A stretch of 21,602 nt of DNA from a virus. The notes under the pieces are model-generated. The model saw only the letters and a list, made by a program, of their open reading frames with translations, was not told the origin of the DNA and made no database searches. Of this stretch, positions 1-7,548 are shown one piece after another. Made by a program: the position numbers and the translations under genes. Position 1 is the stretch's first letter, and each line of letters begins with the position of its first letter. The stretch is from positions 1 through 21,602 of the IMG/VR virus record IMGVR_UViG_3300006165_000051. One strand, 5' to 3'.

Positions 1-1
1 C

Positions 2-988
2 TTAGCTACTTCAACTATTACGGTAGAAACTATTGAAGCTGCTGCCGGTGGTGCTGAAAGAGAATCATTAGAAAATATTAGATACTTTGCTCCAAAGTCT
101 TTACAAATACAAGAAAGAGCAATTACAACAAGCGATTACCAAGTTCTATTGCAACAGAACTTCCCAGAAATTGCTGCGGTTTCAGCGTACGGTGGTGAAG
201 AATTAGATCCACCTCAGTATGGTAAAGTTGCTATTTCTGTTTATCTTGGCGAAGGTCGAGAAGGTTTGTCGTCAGTTCTTTCTTCAGCGTATATTGCATT
301 TTTAAAATCTAAAAGTCCACTTGGTATCGAACCAATGTTCATAGATTCTCAATTTATGTATGGTTGTGTAAACGCTAATATCTCTTACGATCCTAAGATT
401 ACTAAGAAATCATCGGGCCAATTAGAATCTGAAATACGCACAGTTATTACTAATTATAATACGACATATCTAGATGATTTTGATACAACACTAAGACTAT
501 CTAAACTATCTTCGTTAGTTGACGCTACAAGTACTGCAGTGTTGAGTAATGAAATATCAGTATGTCCTTACATTGTATATTCACCAGCGTTAAATGTATC
601 AGTATCGCCATCGTTTAAATTCTATGCTAAGTTAGTTAAGCCTTATCCGTTTAAAGATTCTAACGGATTTGTTGATTATAAACCAGCTGTAGTGAGTGGT
701 GTATTCCAGTTTAATAACGTTGATTCTTATCTGCAAGATGATGGCCTTGGCAATATACAGGTTGTTACTTCAGATCTTGTTAACCCGCAGATTGTTAAAC
801 CAATCGCAGGTACTGTTAACTATGAAACTGGCGAAGTCAATCTTATCGGATTCCAAACTGAAGGATACGCGGGCGCAGGAATTAGAATAATGGCAACAAC
901 AGCTAATGATGATATTAAATCACCGGCAGGAAGAATATTCATTATTCAAGATACCGATGTAACTATCAATATGGTAGAGGTTAAGTAA
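2..988 (+). CDS. 6: Baseplate wedge subunit, T4 gp6-like (5' end outside window)
   Basis: The frame is open from the first bases of the window, so this is the C-terminal 328 residues of a longer protein; T4 gp6 is 660 residues. A TTG at 149 is internal and not a real start. The visible part begins with the conserved gp6/gpJ-type core: GGAERESLENIRYFAPKSLQ, then RAITTSDY, then AVSAYGGEELDPPQYGKVAI. This 'GG.E..S...IR..AP...RA.T..DY...GGE..PP.YGKV' pattern is typical of gp6 wedge proteins. In T4, gp6 forms the inner iris that joins the six wedges around the hub. The gene ends in TAA directly against the ATG of the next gene, whose ribosome site lies inside this gene, suggesting translational coupling. 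The family call comes from motif recognition and matching gene order. Upstream residues are not visible. Confidence 0.88.
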   Translation, partial: LATSTITVETIEAAAGGAERESLENIRYFAPKSLQIQERAITTSDYQVLLQQNFPEIAAVSAYGGEELDPPQYGKVAISVYLGEGREGLSSVLSSAYIAFLKSKSPLGIEPMFIDSQFMYGCVNANISYDPKITKKSSGQLESEIRTVITNYNTTYLDDFDTTLRLSKLSSLVDATSTAVLSNEISVCPYIVYSPALNVSVSPSFKFYAKLVKPYPFKDSNGFVDYKPAVVSGVFQFNNVDSYLQDDGLGNIQVVTSDLVNPQIVKPIAGTVNYETGEVNLIGFQTEGYAGAGIRIMATTANDDIKSPAGRIFIIQDTDVTINMVEVK

Positions 989-3301
989 ATGGCTGATAAT
1001 ACCGTCAACTTAGTAGAAAAAAATATAGCGTTTAGTATAGCGCAACAGTTCCCTGCTTATTATAAAGAGCACGGTGCTGAACTAGTTGCAATGGTAGAAC
1101 ATTATTACAAATTTGTAGAATCAGAACCTAATATGGGTGTTTATAATACTCGTAGAATGTTTGAATACCGCGATATTGCAACTACACTTTCTGAAATGGT
1201 AATATATTTTCAAAAGAAATATATGAATGGATTGCCAAGAATAGAAGACGATAAAACAACTAAATTTGTTATACGTAACATCATGGATTTGTATCGACGC
1301 AAAGGTACAGAAGCTGGTTTAACTTTATTCTTTAGAATGTTCTTTGAAGCAGATGTACAAATAAGTTACCCTGCTAAACATATGCTTAAGCCTTCTGATT
1401 CAGTATGGCAGACTGGTGTATATTTACAAATGTATCCAAACAATAATAACTTTTCTTCAGCTGCAGGTGTTGCGTATGAATATAAAGATTTATTAAGCCG
1501 TAACATATATGGATCTATTTCCAAAGCAAAGGCTATTGTAGATAAAATTAACTTTGTGTATTTAAATGGAACATTAACTCCTATTATATACATTTCAGAT
1601 CCAAAAGGTAAGTTCCAAAGATACGATGATATTATATCACGAATTGCTGGCGAAGATGTATCCTTTGGTAGATTAAATGGTTCTGCAGATTCTTTAGAAA
1701 TAGATTTAGATTGGGGTGGAACCACCGGAAACAACATCGGTGACGTACTTGATATTACAAGTAAATATGGTAAAGGCGGCAAAGCTGTTGTTACAGAATT
1801 GCAAGCTCAATTTACTGGAACCGTAAAATATAATATAGACGATGGTGGATTTGGCTATACAATTCCTAACACTAAATTGCTTGCTTCAAACCAAGTTATT
1901 GTCTTAGCGAATGAAGATTTTAGATTTGAAGTATTAGAAGTATTAGAAGATACTGCTGGTAATTCAGGTACAGTGATTGGTCAAAACTCGGTTGCAGTTG
2001 GTGTTAAAATGGAGCCGGGCAATTCGTTTGATGTTAGCAGAGATATTTCTACAATTAGCCGTACTGTAAACTTTACGCTTACTGAGTTTAACGCGGTTAC
2101 TGATGTTGGTGATATATTCACTATCTCAGCACTAAACGATAGTTCACCTGGAGCGTTATACGCGAACACGGGCGTTTTAACTGATGTTAAAGTAGAAGAA
2201 TTAGATAACATCGAATCAGTTACTCTCATTACTGACATCATTGGAAACTTTCTAAACGTACCATTAAACTCTGCAGATTATAATGCTTCTCCGCCAGCGT
2301 TACTTCCTATGTCAGGGACGGCAAGTCCAGTCGTTTTAGCAACTGCTTTAGAAGATGCTTTTGACTTAACCCCGTTTGACATTGGTACTATTAAATCGTT
2401 TGAAAACGTTAACCCAGGTTCTGATTACGTCAACGATACGTTTAGTATCGCGGTAGACGAGCAAATGATTGCGTTTGAAAGATTTGAACAAGTTATATTA
2501 GTTGATAACTATAGTGCTTCTTTCTCGGTTGGTGACACTATCAATCAACCATTGACAGGAACTACTGGATTAATAACCGGAATTAACGGTGACCTAGGCG
2601 CACTATATGTATTGCCATACAGTTATTACGGATTTAAAACCGGCGCAAGTGATTTCTTTAATCATAAAGGTAACGCGTATGATGTACTTGCAGTAGAAAG
2701 AAATTACACAACCAAAAGATTTGGCGAAAACGCTATTATCAGAAACGAGACTTTATTCTCACAAGGCAGAATAGCCGCTGCTGAAATTAGAAACTCTGGC
2801 TTTGGATATGTTGATAACGAAATCGTTAAATTAACTAATGCGGATGGAATAAGCCAAGCGCAGGCAACTCTTCGTGCAAACTCACAGGGTATTACTTCAG
2901 GATTCTGGGGTAGCCAAAGTTCTCACATTAACGGATACTGGACAAACCCAGATAGTAATGTGTTTGAATACTATGATGGAAAAATGAAAATTCAAGACAG
3001 TGATTTCTATCAAGAATATTCGTATGTAATCAAATCAACTATTGATATTAGCAAGTATGAAAGCGTTGTAAAAGATACAATGCACCTTGCTGGATCTAAA
3101 ATGTTTGGGAATTTTGTTTACGATCGTCTTACAGGTCCTAAAGTAACTTCTAGATTCAGACTAAGCAGAAAAGATGATTACATATCAGGCGGATCACCTA
3201 TTGTTGGGCCTAATCAAGAAATAGGCGATAGAACAGTACGGGCTGATAATCTCATATTCACAGTAGATGATACAATTACTTTCACAGTCGACAACGGCTA
3301 A
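989..3301 (+). CDS. 7: Baseplate wedge subunit, T4 gp7-like
   Basis: This is a 770-residue protein, shorter than T4 gp7 (about 1030). It starts at ATG 989, which abuts the gp6 stop and has AGAGG at 976-980, 8 bases upstream. Residues about 18-50 carry the N-terminal pattern of marine gp7 homologues (FPAYYKEHGAELVAMVEHYY). Residues about 95-125 are a helical segment with the RRKGTEAGLTLFFRMFFEAD motif. The middle is beta-rich with recurring G-F-G-Y turns. Near residues 660-690 is the segment IQDSDFYQEYSYVI followed by KDTMHLAGSKMFG, which is typical of the C-terminal part of these proteins. In T4, gp7 links wedge proteins gp10, gp8 and gp6. Position immediately after gp6 supports the call. Sequence divergence from T4 itself is high, so the assignment rests on marine T4-like relatives and synteny. 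Confidence 0.8.
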   Translation: MADNTVNLVEKNIAFSIAQQFPAYYKEHGAELVAMVEHYYKFVESEPNMGVYNTRRMFEYRDIATTLSEMVIYFQKKYMNGLPRIEDDKTTKFVIRNIMDLYRRKGTEAGLTLFFRMFFEADVQISYPAKHMLKPSDSVWQTGVYLQMYPNNNNFSSAAGVAYEYKDLLSRNIYGSISKAKAIVDKINFVYLNGTLTPIIYISDPKGKFQRYDDIISRIAGEDVSFGRLNGSADSLEIDLDWGGTTGNNIGDVLDITSKYGKGGKAVVTELQAQFTGTVKYNIDDGGFGYTIPNTKLLASNQVIVLANEDFRFEVLEVLEDTAGNSGTVIGQNSVAVGVKMEPGNSFDVSRDISTISRTVNFTLTEFNAVTDVGDIFTISALNDSSPGALYANTGVLTDVKVEELDNIESVTLITDIIGNFLNVPLNSADYNASPPALLPMSGTASPVVLATALEDAFDLTPFDIGTIKSFENVNPGSDYVNDTFSIAVDEQMIAFERFEQVILVDNYSASFSVGDTINQPLTGTTGLITGINGDLGALYVLPYSYYGFKTGASDFFNHKGNAYDVLAVERNYTTKRFGENAIIRNETLFSQGRIAAAEIRNSGFGYVDNEIVKLTNADGISQAQATLRANSQGITSGFWGSQSSHINGYWTNPDSNVFEYYDGKMKIQDSDFYQEYSYVIKSTIDISKYESVVKDTMHLAGSKMFGNFVYDRLTGPKVTSRFRLSRKDDYISGGSPIVGPNQEIGDRTVRADNLIFTVDDTITFTVDNG

Positions 3302-3306
3302 AGTTA

Positions 3307-3314
3307 AATAAATA
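3307..3314 (+). promoter_or_regulatory. Candidate late promoter box (AATAAATA)
   Basis: AATAAATA matches the NATAAATA form of the T4-like late promoter and differs from TATAAATA by one base. It lies in the 37-base gap after the gp7-like gene, 24 bases before the ATG at 3339 and ahead of the ribosome site at 3329-3333. The AT-rich background means a chance match is possible. Confidence 0.5.
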
Positions 3315-3338
3315 AGATATAAACTAATAGGAGTAGAC

Positions 3339-4187
3339 ATGGCTAAGTTAATCATTAACATCGGCACAGAAGCTAATGACGGAACCGGTGACCCAATACG
3401 TTCTGCCATGGTTAAAGCAAACTCAAACTTTACTGAAGTCTATGACTTAATAGATGATATTACAATACCGTCTGTCCCAACAGATCTAACCGATCTTGGA
3501 ATTGCAGACGGTACAGATGGTCAAGTACTTACAACAGATGGCGATGGTGCGTTTACATTTACTACAGTTGCTTCAGGCGGTGATTATGATGACGCAGATG
3601 CTATTGCAGCAGTTGTTGGTGCTGATCTTGACATGGGCGGAAATAAAGTACTGTTTGCTAACGTATACGACGCAGTAGAAGATTTACCAGTTGCAAGTTC
3701 ATATCACGGTATGTTTGCTCACGTACACGGCACAGGTGCTGCATATTTTGCGCACGCTGGTGCTTGGGTTGAGCTCCAAAATGCAGGCGGTGGCGGCGGC
3801 GGTTCATTACCTTCAAGGACATCACCGAGCGGTTCAACTGCTTCTTTAGCAGACGATGCAAGTGGCGATCTTGATCTAACTGGGTTTAAAACATATTCAT
3901 TATTAACAATTACTACAGACAGGGCTGCTTGGGTTAGGATTTATGCTAACGGCGCTACACGTACTGCAGATAATTCACGCGGTGAGGGTACTGATCCTGC
4001 TCCAGATGCTGGCGTTATTGCAGAAGTAATTACTGCAGGCGCTGAAACAGTTATAGTATCTCCCGGCGTTATCGGGTTTAATCTTGAATCGACACCAACA
4101 ACATCTATCCCATGCCGAGTTACTAATAAATCTGGAGCAACAAGCGCAGTAATTGTAACACTTAATCTTCTGCAATTAGAGGCTTAA
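3339..4187 (+). CDS. Modular phage tail/virion protein with NDGTGDP motif
   Basis: This 282-residue protein has ATG at 3339 preceded by AGGAG (3329-3333) at 5-base spacing. It has three parts. Residues 1-40 carry the widespread phage motif NDGTGDPIRSAMVKANSNF, seen at the N-terminus of many T4-like tail and fibre proteins. Residues 50-150 contain GTDGQVLTTDGDG and a SYHGMFAHVHGTGAAYFAHA segment ending in AWVEL, a module I recognise from marine phage structural proteins. A six-glycine hinge (residues 150-155) leads into a beta-rich C-terminal domain (about 158-282) with WVRIYANGATRTADNSRGEG. The gene lies between gp7 and the subtilisin-like gene, in the same transcription unit. It is probably a virion decoration or short fibre protein. 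The exact role is unknown, and no enzyme motif is seen. Confidence 0.7.
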   Translation: MAKLIINIGTEANDGTGDPIRSAMVKANSNFTEVYDLIDDITIPSVPTDLTDLGIADGTDGQVLTTDGDGAFTFTTVASGGDYDDADAIAAVVGADLDMGGNKVLFANVYDAVEDLPVASSYHGMFAHVHGTGAAYFAHAGAWVELQNAGGGGGGSLPSRTSPSGSTASLADDASGDLDLTGFKTYSLLTITTDRAAWVRIYANGATRTADNSRGEGTDPAPDAGVIAEVITAGAETVIVSPGVIGFNLESTPTTSIPCRVTNKSGATSAVIVTLNLLQLEA

Positions 4188-4190
4188 CAA

Positions 4191-5837
4191 ATGCTCAACG
4201 AATGGATTGTTACACTTCACAGAAAAGAAGATCTTGAAAGTTTTTATGAAGACATGGAAACTCCTGGAGGTAATCTATTCATTCCAGATAGATCTGTCGA
4301 AGTTGCGAATAGAAGATTAATTAGTCGCAACACACATTATATGTTAACAGACGATGAAGTAGAGTTAATAAAGTCAGATGATAGAGTAATGGGCGCTGAT
4401 TCAGTAGCGCTTGTTGATCTTCTTACAAGACCACAGTATACAATTGCAAATGGCGATTTTGATAAAAGCTGGGGTAGTGATGCTTCAGATCTTAACTGGG
4501 GTTTGTTGAGAAATAGTGAAGAAACTAATAGGAGTAACTGGGGAGCAAACGGAACTTCTTTAGTATCGACTAACTTGACTATTACTGCCAGTGGAAAAAA
4601 CGTTGATGTTATTATTGTTGATGGCCATATAAATCCAGCACATCCAGAAATGGCTGTTAACGCAGACGGTTCTGGCGGATCGAGAGTACAACAGTTTAAT
4701 TGGTTTTCTTTAACTAACACAGTATCCGGCGGTTCTAATGGAACATATACGTACGATCGCGCGGGTTCATACACAAATGTTGCTGATGAAGATGATAATA
4801 ACCATGGCTGCCACGTTGCTGGAACCGTTGCTGGAAACACTCAGGGGTGGGCCAGGGATGCTAATGTTTACAATATAAGTCCATACGGCAGTAACCCCAG
4901 TTCACTCTCTAGCAGCCTTATGTGGGACTACATGCGTGCCTGGCATGCAACTAAGGCTATTAATCCCGAGACCGGAAGACGTAATCCAACTATCACGAAC
5001 AACAGTTATGGGTCAGCTCTCACAATTGGTGAAAACGGTATTGCTAATGTAACTGCAATAAACTATCGTGGTGTTCTTTTTGATCCAGGTCGTGATTTAA
5101 CACAAGCAGAATTACAAGCCCGAGGATGCTATGCTCCCTCTTCTAATGTTCAAATGAGTATTCCATATAGCTTTACTTCTCGTAACGCTGATATGCAGGA
5201 TGCGATAGATGATGGAATTATTATCGTTGCGTCAGCTGGTAACGATTCATGGAAGACGGTAAACAGTTCAGATCAAGATTATAATAACTTTTATAATATT
5301 GGCACATCTACATTTAATTATTGGCTTAATAGAGGTACGGGTTCTGGAGCTGGCTACGCACCTATCATTAACGTAGGCGCTACATCAAACGATACACAAG
5401 AAGATAAAGCTCCGTTCTCAAACTGTGGCAGTCAAGTAGATATTTTTGCTGCAGGTGAAGCAATACAAAGCAGCTTACACAGCGGCGGTCTTGGTGACGC
5501 AAGAAACGGGTCGTATCAGCTTGGTAAATATCAAGGGACAAGTATGTCCGGACCTCAGGTTGCGGGTGTTGTTGCTATATTAGCAGAATCTTGGCCAAAC
5601 ATTACTCAAACCGAAGCACACGCTTGGTTGATAAATAAAGCATCTACAGATCAAATGCAAGACACTGGAACAGACGATCCTATGGATACAAACAGTTTAC
5701 AAGGTGCAGCTAATCGTTATTTAAGATGGATTAACCAGCGACCAACTGTAGGCGGTACTTTTCCAGTAAGAAACTTTAAAACAAGACCAACATCCGGAAT
5801 TACTTATCCTCGCTCTAGAATTCGTAGAAGAGGCTAG
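4191..5837 (+). CDS. Subtilisin-like serine protease (peptidase family S8) in baseplate operon
   Basis: This is a 548-residue protein. ATG 4191 is three bases after the previous stop, with AGAGG at 4178-4182. Residues 1-75 resemble an S8 propeptide: a WIVTLH strand, then FYEDM, then LTDDEVELIKSDDRV. The catalytic domain has all S8 key residues: Asp144 in VDGHINPAHPE, His205 in HGCHVAGTVAG, oxyanion-hole Asn351 in VASAGND and Ser451 in GTSMSGPQVAG. A substrate-groove strand TNNSYGS lies at 269-275. The motifs around Asp and His differ from the usual D-[ST]-G and HGTHVAGT. There is no signal peptide or membrane segment. The short C-terminal tail (521-548) is arginine-rich and ends YPRSRIRRRG. 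The activity is expected to be peptide-bond hydrolysis. The substrate is unknown: it may process tail proteins, or be carried in the virion. Similar proteins occur in marine T4-like phages. Confidence 0.88.
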   Translation: MLNEWIVTLHRKEDLESFYEDMETPGGNLFIPDRSVEVANRRLISRNTHYMLTDDEVELIKSDDRVMGADSVALVDLLTRPQYTIANGDFDKSWGSDASDLNWGLLRNSEETNRSNWGANGTSLVSTNLTITASGKNVDVIIVDGHINPAHPEMAVNADGSGGSRVQQFNWFSLTNTVSGGSNGTYTYDRAGSYTNVADEDDNNHGCHVAGTVAGNTQGWARDANVYNISPYGSNPSSLSSSLMWDYMRAWHATKAINPETGRRNPTITNNSYGSALTIGENGIANVTAINYRGVLFDPGRDLTQAELQARGCYAPSSNVQMSIPYSFTSRNADMQDAIDDGIIIVASAGNDSWKTVNSSDQDYNNFYNIGTSTFNYWLNRGTGSGAGYAPIINVGATSNDTQEDKAPFSNCGSQVDIFAAGEAIQSSLHSGGLGDARNGSYQLGKYQGTSMSGPQVAGVVAILAESWPNITQTEAHAWLINKASTDQMQDTGTDDPMDTNSLQGAANRYLRWINQRPTVGGTFPVRNFKTRPTSGITYPRSRIRRRG

Positions 5838-5844
5838 AATTGTT

Positions 5845-5852
5845 TATAAATA
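5845..5852 (+). promoter_or_regulatory. Late promoter, TATAAATA
   Basis: This is an exact match to the T4 late-promoter box. It lies in the 39-base gap between the protease gene and the gp8-like gene, 24 bases before ATG 5877, with a weak ribosome site AAGG at 5864-5867 between. Placement in one of the few real intergenic gaps supports it. Confidence 0.72.
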
Positions 5853-5876
5853 TTAAAAAAGCTAAGGTTAAGTGAA

Positions 5877-7535
5877 ATGGCAGATATACTAACTACAAAA
5901 TTAAAAAACGACGTAACACGAATGTTCTATCAGGATATTCTGGATAACGAGTTTTTCTTTGCGGTTTCTTCAACCGTTATCGGTGAATTGAACCGTGTGC
6001 AGAGCGTGAACGCTGTGTATAGTAAAAACGAATTCCAAGAGAATATAGTTTTTGGTAAAAGAGTATTTGAAGACGACGTTAAGTTTATGATAAAGTATTA
6101 CCCTTGGCAAAAAGATGCTGCATATACACAATACGATTCTACTGTTGATTTAGAATCAGCAAACTTTTATTCTGTAGTTGGGCCGAACAATAACGACTCT
6201 GGCGATTATAGAGTTTATAAATGTTTATCTAATAACAACGGTGCAGATTCTACAACTCCACCAAACTATAACCCAGAAACTACAGCACAGATTTATAGAA
6301 TGCCAGACGGATATGTTTGGAAGTTTATGTATTATCTGACTGAACAACAGTTTGAAGCATATAACGCATCTGGATTTATTCCATTAGTTGGAACGTTTGA
6401 TATTAATCCGGATCCTAACGCTGATGCAAATAACATTGTTACTGGTTCTGAAATAAGCGATATATTCGTAGAGAATTTTATTGATAACGCAGGTTATCCT
6501 TATTTGGAAAGTGGAATAGTTGCTGGACCTCCTGGTAATGACTTTACTATACTTTTAAGATCTAACGAGTTAAGTGAGATTCAAAACTATTATTCTGGTA
6601 TGACTATCACACTAAATACGCCAAACAACGTTGCTTACACATATGTTATTGATACTTATACTTGGGATGGTGCGTCTGATAGAGGAACTATTAAAGTAAT
6701 CGGCGATCCTAAAAATGATGGAGTAATTATTAACTCTACGTTTAAGATCTTACCAACAATTAAAGTTGAAGGCGATGGCATAGGTGCTGTTGCTATTCCA
6801 AGAATCGTAGATGGTAGAATTACTAACATTGAGCTTATTGGTGATAGTGGCGAAGGTAAAAACTATAATAATGTTACCGCAACAGTAATAGATCCTCCTT
6901 TTGATTTTGATCCAGACGATGCTAATTCTATTGATGTGAGAGCAGTGTTAAGACCTGTTATTTCTCCATTCGGCGGCCACAACTTTAATCTAATTGACGA
7001 GATGTACTGCCGTCATATTTTACTTTATTCTTATATTACTGAAACTGATAATAATAAAATCGGTGCAACAAACTCATATTCAGCAGTTGGTATTTTAAAG
7101 AATCCAACGTTTATTCCAGATCCTGAAACAGCAAATACTGCTTCGCCTGATGTGTTTGATAACCGCGTACAAGTTATTACTGATGATTATGGAAAACTTA
7201 TTGTAGATGGAATTGTAACGCAAAAAGATATTAACAGCAATACAACGTTCAGCGGACGAGTACACGAAATTGATGACGTAGCTAATACTGTTTACTTATG
7301 TAGCTATATGGGTCCGCATATAAATACTGCTAACAACGATATATCATTGGATTACACGCAAGATCTTATCAATTCTACTGGTCAGAGAATACAGATAAAT
7401 ATACCTGTAGCCAATAATGTTATTGAATCACGATACACTCAACGATCTGGTACCGTATACTTTATGGAAGACTTCTTTCCTTTAACAAGAGAGACAAGTT
7501 CACGCGAAGAATATAAATTGGTCTTGGAATTTTAA
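5877..7535 (+). CDS. 8: Baseplate wedge subunit, T4 gp8-like
   Basis: This 552-residue protein is longer than T4 gp8 (334). The N-terminal half contains the two motifs that mark gp8: DYRVYKCLSNN at residues 110-120 and MPDGYVWKFMYYL at 142-154, corresponding to T4 WLVYRCL and DGYVWEYLFEI. A further beta-rich domain of roughly 200 residues occupies the middle (about 190-370), including a G-D-G-I-G-A-V segment. It probably accounts for the extra length. The C-terminus (residues 520-552) ends YKLVLEF, similar to the hydrophobic end of T4 gp8. In T4, gp8 dimers bind gp7, gp10 and gp6 in each wedge. The gene has its own late promoter, and its stop overlaps the ribosome site of the next gene. Confidence 0.82.
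   Translation: MADILTTKLKNDVTRMFYQDILDNEFFFAVSSTVIGELNRVQSVNAVYSKNEFQENIVFGKRVFEDDVKFMIKYYPWQKDAAYTQYDSTVDLESANFYSVVGPNNNDSGDYRVYKCLSNNNGADSTTPPNYNPETTAQIYRMPDGYVWKFMYYLTEQQFEAYNASGFIPLVGTFDINPDPNADANNIVTGSEISDIFVENFIDNAGYPYLESGIVAGPPGNDFTILLRSNELSEIQNYYSGMTITLNTPNNVAYTYVIDTYTWDGASDRGTIKVIGDPKNDGVIINSTFKILPTIKVEGDGIGAVAIPRIVDGRITNIELIGDSGEGKNYNNVTATVIDPPFDFDPDDANSIDVRAVLRPVISPFGGHNFNLIDEMYCRHILLYSYITETDNNKIGATNSYSAVGILKNPTFIPDPETANTASPDVFDNRVQVITDDYGKLIVDGIVTQKDINSNTTFSGRVHEIDDVANTVYLCSYMGPHINTANNDISLDYTQDLINSTGQRIQINIPVANNVIESRYTQRSGTVYFMEDFFPLTRETSSREEYKLVLEF
7319..7326 (+). promoter_or_regulatory. Possible intragenic late promoter box (TATAAATA)
   Basis: An exact TATAAATA lies inside the gp8-like gene, 222 bases before the start of the DUF4815 gene at 7549. 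It could serve that gene, whose own 13-base upstream gap has no promoter box. It could equally be a by-product of the codons for H-I-N-T in AT-rich DNA. Confidence 0.25.
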
Positions 7536-7548
7536 GGAACTCAAATAG

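Noticed and set aside
149-151. TTG at 149 as a start of the first gene
   Set aside because: Conserved gp6 residues continue upstream in the same frame to the window edge, so this is an internal codon.
1366-1782. Antisense 138-codon open frame within the gp7-like gene
   Set aside because: It is a shadow of the real gene. No gene in the window is on the minus strand and no promoter or ribosome site serves it.
4337-4840. Antisense 167-codon open frame within the protease gene
   Set aside because: It overlaps the catalytic-domain coding frame fully, lacks a ribosome site, and the plus-strand protein carries unmistakable S8 motifs.
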